The notes beneath the pieces are model-generated. The model was not told where the DNA came from, did not search any database, and was given only the letters and a program-made list of their open reading frames with translations. A DNA stretch of 64,000 nt from Flavobacterium tagetis (GTDB taxonomy: Bacteria > Bacteroidota > Bacteroidia > Flavobacteriales > Flavobacteriaceae). This document shows positions 1 to 8,483 of the stretch, piece after piece (position 1 is the first letter of the stretch; each line of letters starts with the position of its first letter). The translations under genes and the position numbers were made by a program. Location of the stretch: positions 1,488,001-1,552,000 of the forward strand of contig NZ_JAERSF010000002.1 of assembly GCF_016735615.1 (NCBI RefSeq), given 5' to 3'.

Positions 1-223
1 TTAATCCGCATTTTGAAGCTGTATTTACAATCATGATTTTTTTGCCTTTCAAGGATGCAAAATCAAAAGTATCACCCGATAAATCTTCTACTTTAAATTG
101 ATAGATTGTTTCTTTTGCCATGGTTTTATCTTTTTTAGATAATTTGTTTGAACTAGTTTGAGCATTTAATCCTGTTACAGACAAAACAGCTGCTCCAAAT
201 AGTATAAATAGTATTTTTTTCAT
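1..223 (-). CDS. Glutathione peroxidase family protein (5' part only)
   Basis: The gene runs off the left edge, so only the first 74 residues are visible. It begins with a Sec signal-like stretch (MKKILFILFG..., with AQ near residues 21-22), followed by a glutathione peroxidase fold start: a strand-rich FKVEDLSGDTFDF segment, then IMIVNTASKCG. In this family the cysteine of that motif (Cys72 here, codon TGC) is the peroxidatic residue that reduces hydroperoxides, usually with thioredoxin in bacteria. An internal Met35 could give a cytoplasmic form, but the upstream start with a signal sequence is preferred. Export to the periplasm is inferred. The family call is secure from the motif; substrate and partner cannot be judged because the rest lies outside the window. 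Confidence 0.85.
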   Translation of the reverse strand, partial: MKKILFILFGAAVLSVTGLNAQTSSNKLSKKDKTMAKETIYQFKVEDLSGDTFDFASLKGKKIMIVNTASKCGL

Positions 224-302
224 CTTATAATTTTTTATAAAATTAGCTAAAATCCATTTTACAAAAACTTTTTTTTTGCTAATCAAAAGTTAAATAAAAA
301 AT

Positions 303-333
303 GAAGCCTAACGTTAATCAGACGTTAGGCTTC
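303..333 (-). terminator. Strong hairpin, possible minus-strand terminator
   Basis: A perfect 12-bp inverted repeat (303-314 with 322-333) has a 7-nt loop. On the minus strand it is followed by a T-rich run and on the plus strand by six C residues. A leftward terminator for something transcribed between about 730 and 340 is the simplest reading. It lies upstream of the glutathione peroxidase start, so a role as a leader or attenuator hairpin for that gene is also possible. Confidence 0.5.
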
Positions 334-589
334 CCCCCATACAAACAAATCAAACCATGAATTAATTATTATGCAATCTTTTATAAATTATAGTTGATGA
401 CTCGGTTTATGTTAAAAATTCGTTTATCCCCCATATGTCAAACGTCTTTCAAAAAGTTATTGGCTTGTATGATGTTTCGTTAAATTCTAAAATAGTCGAG
501 ACATATTAAAAAAATCTTCAACTTGGAAGTCCGAGTACATCAACTATATAATATTTTATGTTTTAACGTCTTTTGCAAACAGATATGCT
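334..589. other. AT-rich intergenic stretch with no supported gene
   Basis: This lies between the hairpin at 303-333 and a doubtful small ORF ending at 590. No open frame of credible length, no tRNA-like fold and no clear promoter pair was found on either strand. It could hold the untranslated region of a small leftward transcript, which the hairpin would terminate. Confidence 0.4.
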
Positions 590-730
590 TTAACCATTAA
601 TTGACAAATTATTTCTTGTATGTCCAGCTTGGCAATCTTCTTTCAGAAAATCTTTTTTAGTAAAAATGGTTAATGATAAAACTGTTGTTAATCCAACTAT
701 TAATATTCTTACTATTATTTTGCTATCCAT
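590..730 (-). CDS. Possible 46-residue single-pass membrane peptide
   Basis: A 46-codon frame starts MDSKIIVRILIVGLTTVLSL and ends NLSING. Residues 5-23 are hydrophobic enough for one membrane segment or an uncleaved signal anchor. The soluble tail has one cysteine (Cys33). No family is recognised. It lies in an otherwise gene-free region, and a strong leftward hairpin sits about 260 bp downstream, which weakly supports minus-strand transcription. The following 270 bp up to the sigma factor gene show nothing else definable. It could be chance. Confidence 0.3.
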   Translation of the reverse strand: MDSKIIVRILIVGLTTVLSLTIFTKKDFLKEDCQAGHTRNNLSING

Positions 731-999
731 AGGTCTTCAATAATGTTCTAACAACAGTTTTTAAAAAAATTATGACTGTAAATAAGATCTTTCTCACCTT
801 ATTAAATTCATTTACGTAATTGGATTGTTTTTGGTTTTAAAAAAAGTGAAAAAAAAGTACTTTTTTTCTTAACCCCTTATTTTCTTAGGTTTTGGACTGT
901 TAAAAAAAATATAAAAATGAAGAAAAAATAAATTAACTTTATAACAGGTAAGCATATAACATCCTAACTTTTAATGTTTAAACTTAAATATCCAAATCT

Positions 1000-1530
1000 A
1001 TGAGTCAAGAAGAACTGCTAGTTTTAATTTATCAAAAGGACGAAAAAGCTTTTACACATTTGTACGATATGTACTCAAAAAGTTTATTTTCAGTCATTCA
1101 TGTCTTAATCAAAAATCGAGAAGAAGCAGAAGATGTTCTTCAGGATGTTTTTGTCAAAATCTGGAAAAACATCGATTCTTATAACGAGAGTAAAGGCCGA
1201 TTCTACACTTGGATCCTTAATATCGCCCGTAACACTTCAATCGATAAACTTCGTTCTAAAGACTACAACAACGGTCAAAAAAACCTTTCATCAGATAATT
1301 TCGTAAATCTCTTAGACGAGAGCAATAAATTGAGTCATAAACTTGATGCAATTGGAATTCAAGAGTTTGTAAAAAAACTAAAACCAAAATGTATCGAAAT
1401 AATCAATTTATTGTTTTTTAAAGGATATACCCAGCAAGAAGCTTCAGAAGAATTGGCATTGCCACTGGGAACTATCAAAACACAAAACAGAAACTGTATT
1501 AACGATTTACGTAATTATTTGAAGATATAA
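1000..1530 (+). CDS. ECF RNA polymerase sigma factor
   Basis: This 176-residue protein has the two-domain plan of extracytoplasmic-function sigma factors. Region 2 (about residues 20-85) includes the DVLQDVFVKIWKN helix that contacts core polymerase and WILNIARNTSIDKLRS, the -10-recognition helix. Region 4 (about 125-176) is a helix-turn-helix around YTQQEASEELALPLGTIKT. It directs polymerase to a small regulon when released from its anti-sigma factor. Its TAA overlaps the ATG of the next gene by one base, which indicates translational coupling to the membrane anti-sigma factor, the usual arrangement for such pairs. The signal and the regulon cannot be read from sequence. Confidence 0.93.
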   Translation: MSQEELLVLIYQKDEKAFTHLYDMYSKSLFSVIHVLIKNREEAEDVLQDVFVKIWKNIDSYNESKGRFYTWILNIARNTSIDKLRSKDYNNGQKNLSSDNFVNLLDESNKLSHKLDAIGIQEFVKKLKPKCIEIINLLFFKGYTQQEASEELALPLGTIKTQNRNCINDLRNYLKI

Positions 1531-2318
1531 TGGAAGCACAAGAATATATAGAATCAGGAATTTTAGAGCTGTACGTTTATGGCTTATTAAGTGAAAAAGA
1601 AAATCTCGAAATTGCCGAAATGGCAAAAAAAAATCCAGAAATGGATCAGGAAATTATCTCGATAGAAAAAGCTGTCATTGCACTTTCTTCAAGTTTTTCT
1701 CCTTTCCATTCTGTGGAAAATTTCGAAAAAATTAAAGCTCGTCTTGAACTTAAACACGGAAAAGTAGTCGACATGAAACCTGCTTCTAACTGGTCTCAAT
1801 ATGTGGGCTGGGCAGCGGCTGTACTTTTATTACTAGGTTTAGGATATCAAACTTTAGAATTGACTAAAACTAAAGAAGCCATTTCTACTGTTGGAAATGA
1901 AAAGAATAAAATTCAAAGAGAATACGCATTTTTAGATCAGCAGAATAAAGAAACTGAGAAAAACTTAAGCATTGTAAGAGATATTAAGAATACAGGTGTA
2001 ACTCTTGGCGGACAGGCTGTTTCTCCAGCTTCTTTTGCAAAAGTGTATTGGAATAAACAGACTAAAACTACTTATATCGATGCGGCAGGTTTACCAGCTC
2101 CTCCAAAAGGAATGGTTTATCAGGTTTGGTCTTTAAAGCTGAGTCCTGTACTTACTCCAACGAGCATTGGTTTATTGGATAATTTTGAAGGCAATAAACA
2201 AAAAATATTTGCTGTAGAGCAAACCGATTCTGCAGAAGCTTTTGGAATTACTTTGGAGCCAGCAGGAGGAAGCCCTACTCCAACAATGGAACAACTGTAT
2301 ACTTTAGGAAAAGTTTAA
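1530..2318 (+). CDS. Membrane anti-sigma factor, RskA-like
   Basis: This 262-residue protein has a cytoplasmic N-terminal part (about 1-85), which would hold the upstream sigma factor. A single membrane segment follows around residues 88-108 (VGWAAAVLLLLGLGY), then a charged coiled-coil stretch (about 110-150). The C-terminal extracytoplasmic domain, with MVYQVWSL and GITLEPAGGSPTPT motifs, is typical of the RskA family of anti-sigma-K factors. The N-terminal domain lacks a HxxxCxxC zinc motif, so sigma release is more likely by proteolysis than by redox. The start overlaps the sigma gene stop by one base. A clean terminator follows, so the pair is a complete two-gene operon. Confidence 0.88.
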   Translation: MEAQEYIESGILELYVYGLLSEKENLEIAEMAKKNPEMDQEIISIEKAVIALSSSFSPFHSVENFEKIKARLELKHGKVVDMKPASNWSQYVGWAAAVLLLLGLGYQTLELTKTKEAISTVGNEKNKIQREYAFLDQQNKETEKNLSIVRDIKNTGVTLGGQAVSPASFAKVYWNKQTKTTYIDAAGLPAPPKGMVYQVWSLKLSPVLTPTSIGLLDNFEGNKQKIFAVEQTDSAEAFGITLEPAGGSPTPTMEQLYTLGKV

Positions 2319-2340
2319 ATTTAATCTTTCATAAAAAGCT

Positions 2341-2374
2341 AAAACGCATATTCTCTGTAATATGCGTTTTTTTA
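2341..2374 (+). terminator. Rho-independent terminator after sigma/anti-sigma operon
   Basis: A perfect 12-bp stem (2341-2352 with 2359-2370) has a 6-nt loop and continues into a run of T. It ends the two-gene operon before the DoxX-like gene. Confidence 0.85.
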
Positions 2375-2402
2375 TTATTTTTAATTCACCAAAACCAATT
2401 TT

Positions 2403-2795
2403 ATGAATGCAAATTTACTTTTGAGAATCGCTATGGCTATTATTCTTCTAACTCATTCTGTTTTTGGAATGTTCAATAATGGTATTAATGATTTTGGAAA
2501 TCTTTTCCTCAACCAAATTGGTTTTGCTCCTTACGGCGTATTACTTGCCTGGAGTATCAAATTATCTCATATTATTGTGGCTATACTTCTATTAGCAAAT
2601 AAGTATATTAAACTTGCTGGTTTTGTTACCATTTTTGTTCTGGTAATGGGTATTGTTTTAGTGCACTTTAAAGAAGGCTGGTTTGTTGTAGGCGGCGGTA
2701 GAAACGGTGTTGAATATAATTTTCTTTTGATAATAGTTTTACTTGCAATTATGTTCCCTGATGGAATCTCAAAAAAGAACAAAAATAATTCATAA
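2403..2795 (+). CDS. DoxX-like small integral membrane protein
   Basis: The protein has 130 residues with four predicted membrane helices (about 6-26, 44-65, 68-88 and 102-118). The loop HFKEGWFVVGGGRNGVEYN is the recognisable signature of the DoxX family in Bacteroidota. Family members are inner-membrane proteins without an agreed activity; some associate with redox or thiosulfate metabolism. Length is normal. The downstream DUF3667 gene begins 17 bp after its stop, so the two are probably co-transcribed. The family call rests on the motif; the function is unknown. Confidence 0.8.
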   Translation: MNANLLLRIAMAIILLTHSVFGMFNNGINDFGNLFLNQIGFAPYGVLLAWSIKLSHIIVAILLLANKYIKLAGFVTIFVLVMGIVLVHFKEGWFVVGGGRNGVEYNFLLIIVLLAIMFPDGISKKNKNNS

Positions 2796-2812
2796 TTAAA
2801 ATAGTGAACTAA

Positions 2813-3547
2813 ATGGAAATAATGTGCAAAAACTGCCATCAGGTCTTTAAAGGCCATTATTGTAATAATTGCGGACAGTCAGCAGAAACGCATAAAATAA
2901 ATGTGCATTTTTTATGGCACGATATCCAGCATGGTTTGTTGCATTTTGATAAGGGAATTTTGTATTCTTTAAAACAATTATTTACCAGACCTGGACATTC
3001 TATCCGTGAATTTATTGAAGGAAAAAGAGCCCGTCATTTTAAACCTTTATCTTTGGTAGTTGTTCTAGCTACACTTTATGGACTTTTATATCATTATTTT
3101 CATATTGATACTTTTAATCATGTGCAGGCTCCCAATTTAGATTCAAATTTTTTAAATGAATGGTTTGCTACGCATTTTTCATGGATTACGGTGTGCTCTA
3201 TTCCTATTTATACTATTGGCACCTATTTAGTTTTTAAAAACCAAGGCTACAATTTTGTCGAGTTTTTTGTGCTAAATACTTTTAAAGCCGCACAACGAAT
3301 TTCTGTGCAATTGCTGACAATACCTGCAATGATTTTTCTAAATAATGGCTCTCATATGCAACAATATACGTACACAATGTATATTATTGGTGTAATTTTA
3401 ATTTTTTGGACCAACATTCAGTTTTTCAATAAAATATCGAAAACAAGAGCGTTTTTCTTATCCATATTAAGTCACCTTATCTTTTTGGTTTGCTTTTTTG
3501 CAATTATGATTATTATACTTCTTGTTTCTGGAAAACTTTCCAATTAG
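2813..3547 (+). CDS. DUF3667 zinc-ribbon membrane protein
   Basis: This 244-residue protein starts with a four-cysteine zinc ribbon (Cys5, Cys8, Cys17, Cys20; CKNCHQVF and CNNCGQ). It is followed by a cytoplasmic segment with the conserved TRPGHSIREFIEGKRARHFKPLS motif and then about four to five membrane helices. That architecture defines DUF3667, which is common in Bacteroidota and has no known function. An alternative Met at residue 4 is possible, and either start keeps the zinc ribbon. It follows the DoxX-like gene closely and is closed by a bidirectional hairpin shared with the convergent cytochrome c maturation gene. Confidence 0.85.
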   Translation: MEIMCKNCHQVFKGHYCNNCGQSAETHKINVHFLWHDIQHGLLHFDKGILYSLKQLFTRPGHSIREFIEGKRARHFKPLSLVVVLATLYGLLYHYFHIDTFNHVQAPNLDSNFLNEWFATHFSWITVCSIPIYTIGTYLVFKNQGYNFVEFFVLNTFKAAQRISVQLLTIPAMIFLNNGSHMQQYTYTMYIIGVILIFWTNIQFFNKISKTRAFFLSILSHLIFLVCFFAIMIIILLVSGKLSN

Positions 3548-3554
3548 ATATAAA

Positions 3555-3583
3555 AAAAAGCTCAACATTAAATTGAGCTTTTT
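3555..3583. terminator. Bidirectional terminator between convergent genes
   Basis: An 11-bp perfect stem (3555-3565 with 3573-3583) has a 7-nt loop, flanked by A-rich sequence on the left and T-rich sequence on the right. It therefore works as a terminator for the plus-strand DUF3667 gene and for the minus-strand cytochrome c maturation gene. Confidence 0.8.
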
Positions 3584-3611
3584 TTATGAATTAATAATTA
3601 TTGCAAATTAT

Positions 3612-6600
3612 TTATTTTTTCACTTTTTTGGTTTTATAGTACTTACGGTATTTTGGATACGTTACAGCTCCAATAATACTAATTGTAATTAAGCAATAGT
3701 AAATCCAGTTTAATGAATGTGCTTCACCACTTGCGTAAGAGTGTAAACCTACTAAGTGGAAATTTACACCATAATATGTAAACAAGATAGAAACGAAAGC
3801 ATACATACTCATTAAGTTAAAGAACCATTTTCCTCTTAAAGCAGGAACAAAACGAGCATGAATTACAAAGGCATAAACCATAATCGAGATTAAAGCCCAA
3901 GTTTCTTTTGGATCCCATCCCCAGTAGCGTCCCCAGCTTTCATTTGCCCATTGTCCTCCTAAGAAGTTTCCAATTGTAAGCATGATAAGACCAATTGTCA
4001 AAGCCATTTCATTGATATAACTTACTTCTTTAATATGTAAATCCATTTTGGCTTTGTTTTTATCATTTGTAAAGAAAATCAAAATTAAAGCAACAAAACC
4101 TAGAATCATTCCTAATGCAGTCGGACCGTAACTAGCTACAATAACTGCAACGTGAATCATTAACCAATAAGAGTTAAGAACTGGCTGCAGATTTGCAATT
4201 TCTGGATCGATCCAGTTCATGTATGCCGCCATTAAAATCATTGCTGTAACAAATGCTGATGAAGCTACTGTTAATTTCGATTTTCTATCAAAAGCCAATC
4301 CGAAGAACATTGTTGACCAAGCTACATAGACAATAGATTCGTAAGCATTACTCCACGGTGCGTGACCCGAAATATACCAACGTGCAATTAATCCTAATGT
4401 ATGAATTACAAATAATAATCCGACAATAACATGAAAACCATTTACAGTCATTCTAAGCCATTTTTTCTCAAAGAAAATATTAAGAATAGTAAACATTAGC
4501 ATAAGAATAGATGCTGTAATATACCAATAAGGTAACACTTTAAAAACATCATACTTGTTATAAGCAATCTCAGCATCAATTTTATCTTCGCTAGGTCTTA
4601 CTTTTGCACCAAATTTCTTCTGGAAACCATTTATGCTTTCTACTAAATTATCGGCTGTATCAAAATTTTTCTCAATAGAACCATTATTTAAAGCACTAAA
4701 ATATAACGGTAGAATTTGCTTTACATAAGTAGAATCCATTCCTTTAAAACCAGCACTTTCACGCTCTAAGTAAGAAACCCATTTATGGTTTGGATCATTT
4801 GGAATTGGGAAGATTCTTAAAATGCTTCCACTTAATGCCGATTCCATTAAGTTTACTTTTTTATCGGTTTCAACAAAATCTTTCTCAAAATTATTTGGAT
4901 TTGCAGCTTTATAAGCTTCATCTAAATAAGGAGATAATTTATAATTTCCTTGCTCATCAAAGAATTTTACAAACGGTGCGTACTGATCTTTTGAATCAAT
5001 TCCGATAATTTTACGAATACTATCATTTCCTGATTTAATATAAATTAATGGAATTTGAATCCAAACTTGGGCGTATTGTGTCATAGACAAGAATACTTGA
5101 TCAGAATTCATTCCGTTGTACGTGTCTTTATGACTTACTTTTCTAAGCAATTCAGATGAAAACGTATTAATTGGCTTCATTCTACCTCCAGCATCTTGAA
5201 TAATCAAACGACCGAATTTTGCAGCGTGTGCTTCTGGCGCTTTATAAATATTCAATAAAGAATCTAGCTGTTTCTGGCTAGGTGGCGCAGTAACGTGATT
5301 CGCGTGATCATTTGGATCTGCATTGTGATTATGTTCGTGTTCATGAACATGTCCGGGAGTATGAACATGTGGCGCTTCTTGAGCAAATCCATTCAAACCA
5401 ATCAATAAAACTAAAATGGTAATTAGTTTTTCTTTTTTCTTCTGAATAGCATCAAGTTTTCGTTTTAAATCACCAAAACGAGAATGTTTAGTAAACATAA
5501 TAGCCATTAAACCAATATACAATAGAAAATAACCGAAATAAGTAATGTTAGTTCCCCAGAAATCGTGATTTACAGATAAAACAGTTCCTTTTTCGTCTGG
5601 ATCAAATGAAGATTGGAAGAAACGGAATCCTTTATAATCTAAAACGTGGTTCATAAAAATATCAGCATCAAAAGTTTCTGTAGAATCCTGAACAGTTACT
5701 TTACTTTTGTATGAAGAATAACTTTTTTCTGTACCAGGGTATTTTTCTGCAATAAAGTCGTTCAAACGAATTTTAAACGGTAAAACATAAGCTTTGCTTC
5801 CAAAAAATAAAGAATATTCTATATTGCCAATTTTAACTGTTTTAGCTTCTCCAACTTGTCCTTTATTACCAAAAAGCATTACTTCTTTTTCTTGCCCTTC
5901 TGCTTTTACTTTTACAATCAGAGCGTCTTTATGAGATTTTGCTTTAAAATCATTATTAGATTCGTAATCCACTTTACCTTTCAATGGAGGTTCTGGAAAT
6001 ACAATTCTAATATCTCCAATGCTGTATAACGAACGCATCATTAAAGGCTGTACATTATCTTTTGTAACCTTTCCTTTAAACTGATCTGCCATTCGCATAA
6101 ATTCACCTTCAAAAGGAGTCTGAATCGTATATTCTTTTCCAGTTGTATTGATGTTAATTGCACCGTCTGTCTGCTTATTTAAAGCAAATAAAACATTGTG
6201 GATGTTTTGAACTTCACCTTCTTTCAGATAATGTTCTTCACGTCCGCCAGATCCGGCTTCAACCAATTTAAGATATAAAGTTCCGTTTGGATCTGGTTTA
6301 ACAACTTCTTTCGCTCCCATGATATAGTTAGCATAGGTAACTTCAAAAGGAGTTTCGTCAAATTTTCCTGAAATGCTGAAATCATTATTGGTAGCAGGAG
6401 AAAGCAAAAGGCTTTTTTCAAAAACTCTTCTTTTCATTTCGCCTTTATATTCACCATCAGCAAAAATGGTTAAAAACGTTTTATCTGAGTATACTTGATT
6501 TTCTGCTGCGCCTTCGCGAATTGGCATCATTCCTTCATAACTAATATATCTAGTAATAAAAGCTCCTAAAAGGATAAAAACAAAAGCAAGGTGTAATAAT

Positions 6601-6839
6601 AAAGTTGCCCATTTTTCTTTTTTATGCAATTGGTATTTTTTGATATTTCCGAAGAAATTAATCATAAAGATGGCCATAATCGCTTCAAACCACCAAGTAT
6701 TGTAAATTAAAATTCTGGCTGTATCGGTATTGTATTTACTTTCGATAAAAGTTCCAACACCCATTGCAATTGCGAATGTTAAAAAAAGAACGGCCATTAA
6801 ACGTGTAGAAAACAAAAAAGAGAATATTTTTTTATCCAT
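3612..6839 (-). CDS. ccsA: Fused ResB-CcsA cytochrome c maturation protein
   Basis: The 1,075-residue protein joins both halves of the System II heme ligation machinery. The N-terminal half resembles ResB/CcsB, with helices near residues 10-30, 48-65, 82-100 and a large extracytoplasmic domain, then a helix near 435-450. The C-terminal half is CcsA, with a membrane cluster from about residue 770 and the heme-handling WWD motif (WANESWGRYWGWDPKE) at about 961-977. It exports heme and attaches it to CxxCH apocytochromes outside the inner membrane. Between the halves, residues about 469-486 look like a signal peptide (LITILVLLIGLNGFAQ). A segment with some 13 histidines follows at about 489-520. 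This suggests fusion of two formerly separate genes. The gene stands alone on its strand. Confidence 0.93.
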   Translation of the reverse strand: MDKKIFSFLFSTRLMAVLFLTFAIAMGVGTFIESKYNTDTARILIYNTWWFEAIMAIFMINFFGNIKKYQLHKKEKWATLLLHLAFVFILLGAFITRYISYEGMMPIREGAAENQVYSDKTFLTIFADGEYKGEMKRRVFEKSLLLSPATNNDFSISGKFDETPFEVTYANYIMGAKEVVKPDPNGTLYLKLVEAGSGGREEHYLKEGEVQNIHNVLFALNKQTDGAININTTGKEYTIQTPFEGEFMRMADQFKGKVTKDNVQPLMMRSLYSIGDIRIVFPEPPLKGKVDYESNNDFKAKSHKDALIVKVKAEGQEKEVMLFGNKGQVGEAKTVKIGNIEYSLFFGSKAYVLPFKIRLNDFIAEKYPGTEKSYSSYKSKVTVQDSTETFDADIFMNHVLDYKGFRFFQSSFDPDEKGTVLSVNHDFWGTNITYFGYFLLYIGLMAIMFTKHSRFGDLKRKLDAIQKKKEKLITILVLLIGLNGFAQEAPHVHTPGHVHEHEHNHNADPNDHANHVTAPPSQKQLDSLLNIYKAPEAHAAKFGRLIIQDAGGRMKPINTFSSELLRKVSHKDTYNGMNSDQVFLSMTQYAQVWIQIPLIYIKSGNDSIRKIIGIDSKDQYAPFVKFFDEQGNYKLSPYLDEAYKAANPNNFEKDFVETDKKVNLMESALSGSILRIFPIPNDPNHKWVSYLERESAGFKGMDSTYVKQILPLYFSALNNGSIEKNFDTADNLVESINGFQKKFGAKVRPSEDKIDAEIAYNKYDVFKVLPYWYITASILMLMFTILNIFFEKKWLRMTVNGFHVIVGLLFVIHTLGLIARWYISGHAPWSNAYESIVYVAWSTMFFGLAFDRKSKLTVASSAFVTAMILMAAYMNWIDPEIANLQPVLNSYWLMIHVAVIVASYGPTALGMILGFVALILIFFTNDKNKAKMDLHIKEVSYINEMALTIGLIMLTIGNFLGGQWANESWGRYWGWDPKETWALISIMVYAFVIHARFVPALRGKWFFNLMSMYAFVSILFTYYGVNFHLVGLHSYASGEAHSLNWIYYCLITISIIGAVTYPKYRKYYKTKKVKK

Positions 6840-7126
6840 TTCTTAGGAATTACATTGTATAAAAGTGCGACAAAAGTACTTAAAAATGTTGACTAGCAGG
6901 CTTTGCCTTTTGTTAATAAAAACCAAAAAAAAGGACTATTTTTTAAATGAATTGATAATATGGAAAGTTTAAACTTACAAAATACAGGTGTGTTTTTTGA
7001 ATAATTGTTTTTAGCTAAAAAGTGTTAGAATTCTAACAAAAAACAGAAGACAATAAAAACTTCAAAAATGCATTATCAATAACCAATAGACTCCTGCATT
7101 AAAAAAATAATACTAATTTTGCTTTC

Positions 7127-7888
7127 ATGATTCAGATAACAATAATCGGTTCCGGCAACGTGGCGCAGCATTTGATAAAGGCTTTTTCTGCCAGCAAAAT
7201 TGTTGAAATTAAACAGGTTTTTTCGAGAAAGAAAGAAAACTTACTACATTTAATTGATTCTGAAAAGATTGTAACTGATTTTGCTGCATTAGAACCTGCT
7301 GACTTACATATTATTTCAGTTTCAGATAATGCCATTACAGAAGTTTCAGAACAGCTTCCGTTTAACAATCAACTGGTGGTTCATACTTCTGGGACATCTT
7401 CAATTGAATTATTAAATCCGAAAAACCGACGCGGTGTTTTTTATCCACTTCAAACATTCTCTAAGAATAAAGCATTAGATTATTCAGTTGTTCCTTTTTG
7501 CTTAGAAGCAGAAAACACAGCCGATTTTAAACTTTTAGAAACAGTTGCAAAAAGCGTTTCGACTGCAGTTTATTCTATCAGTTCAGAACAGCGAAAAGCA
7601 CTTCATGTAGCCGCTGTTTTTGCGAGCAATTTTACGAATCATTTATACCAAATAGGTCAAGAAGTTTGCGAGGAAAACCAAGTTCCTTTTGCTGTTTTAA
7701 GGCCTTTAATTCAGGAAACAGCAGACAAAATAAATACGCTCGATCCTATTGATGCGCAAACAGGGCCTGCTATTCGCCATGATTCAAATACAATTAATGC
7801 GCATCTGGCTTTTTTACAAGACGAAAACAAAAAAAATATCTATAAAATCCTAACACAATCTATACAGCATAATGGCAAAAAGTTATAA
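7127..7888 (+). CDS. DUF2520 Rossmann-fold oxidoreductase-like protein
   Basis: The 253 residues show an N-terminal NAD(P)-binding Rossmann motif (IIGSGNVAQHL, residues about 5-15) and a C-terminal helical DUF2520 domain. That domain includes KALHVAAVFASNFTNHL and a closing GPAIRHDSNTINAHL segment. The family resembles pyrroline-5-carboxylate reductases and F420-linked oxidoreductases, but its substrate is not established. A TAATTTTG element at 7114-7121 sits only 5 bases before the ATG, so the transcript may be leaderless (inference; no good -33 partner is visible). The gene heads a run of tightly packed genes: its end overlaps kdsC by 17 bases. Confidence 0.85.
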   Translation: MIQITIIGSGNVAQHLIKAFSASKIVEIKQVFSRKKENLLHLIDSEKIVTDFAALEPADLHIISVSDNAITEVSEQLPFNNQLVVHTSGTSSIELLNPKNRRGVFYPLQTFSKNKALDYSVVPFCLEAENTADFKLLETVAKSVSTAVYSISSEQRKALHVAAVFASNFTNHLYQIGQEVCEENQVPFAVLRPLIQETADKINTLDPIDAQTGPAIRHDSNTINAHLAFLQDENKKNIYKILTQSIQHNGKKL

Positions 7889-8399
7889 AGAATTAATGAA
7901 TGACATCACAACCTTTGTTTTTGATGTAGACGGCGTACTTACAGACAGTTCTGTTTTTGTAACCAATGAAGGCGAAATGTTAAGAACAATGAATATTCGT
8001 GATGGTTATGCAATGAAAGCTGCTATTGAAAGCGGTTACCATGTATGCATTATTTCTGGCGGAAGTAATGAAGGCGTACGCATTCGTCTTCAAAATCTAG
8101 GTGTTAATGATATTCATTTAGGAACTCCTGATAAGGTGAAAACTTTTAAAGCTTATACCGAAACTCACAACATTAAACCTGAAAATGTGTTGTATATGGG
8201 TGACGACATTCCAGATTTTCATGTAATGAAATTAGTTGGACTTCCTACCTGTCCACAAGATGCAAGTCCAGAAATTAAAAATATCTGCCGATACATTTCA
8301 CACGTAAAAGGCGGACGCGGAGCTGCAAGAGACGTTATCGAACAAGTAATGAAAGTGCAAGGAAAATGGATGGAGTACTTTAACGGAAAGCACGATTAA
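7872..8399 (+). CDS. kdsC: KDO-8-phosphate phosphatase family (HAD subfamily IIIA)
   Basis: This 175-residue HAD phosphatase has the catalytic FDVDGVLTD motif, with nucleophile Asp18 and acid/base Asp20. It also has the IISGG motif II near residue 60 and the metal-binding YMGDDIPD motif near 113. Size and sequence fit KdsC, which removes phosphate from 3-deoxy-D-manno-octulosonate 8-phosphate in lipopolysaccharide core synthesis. The HAD-IIIA family also includes sialic-acid phosphatases, so the exact substrate is inferred. It lacks a cap domain, as KdsC does. The start lies 17 bases inside the DUF2520 gene, indicating coupling. Confidence 0.87.
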   Translation: MAKSYKELMNDITTFVFDVDGVLTDSSVFVTNEGEMLRTMNIRDGYAMKAAIESGYHVCIISGGSNEGVRIRLQNLGVNDIHLGTPDKVKTFKAYTETHNIKPENVLYMGDDIPDFHVMKLVGLPTCPQDASPEIKNICRYISHVKGGRGAARDVIEQVMKVQGKWMEYFNGKHD

Positions 8400-8433
8400 T
8401 TTAATTATGAATTGTTAATTATAAATTATTAAT

Positions 8434-8483
8434 TAAAAAAACTTAGTACCTTAGAATCTTAGCCTCTCAGAACCTTAAAAAAA
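8434..8483 (+). repeat. Octamer-periodic CTTAGNAN repeat, copy A
   Basis: Five units of 8 bases follow each other (CTTAGTAC, CTTAGAAT, CTTAGCCT, CTCAGAAC, CTTAAAAA) and run directly into the ATG of the UbiA gene at 8484. Two related copies lie at 24883-24918 (opposite strand) and 24993-25034. An AT-rich stretch precedes it. Confidence 0.75.

Noticed and set aside
8434..8483. CTTAG repeats considered as a CRISPR array
   Set aside because: Units are only 8 bases long, contiguous and without spacers, and no cas gene is present.
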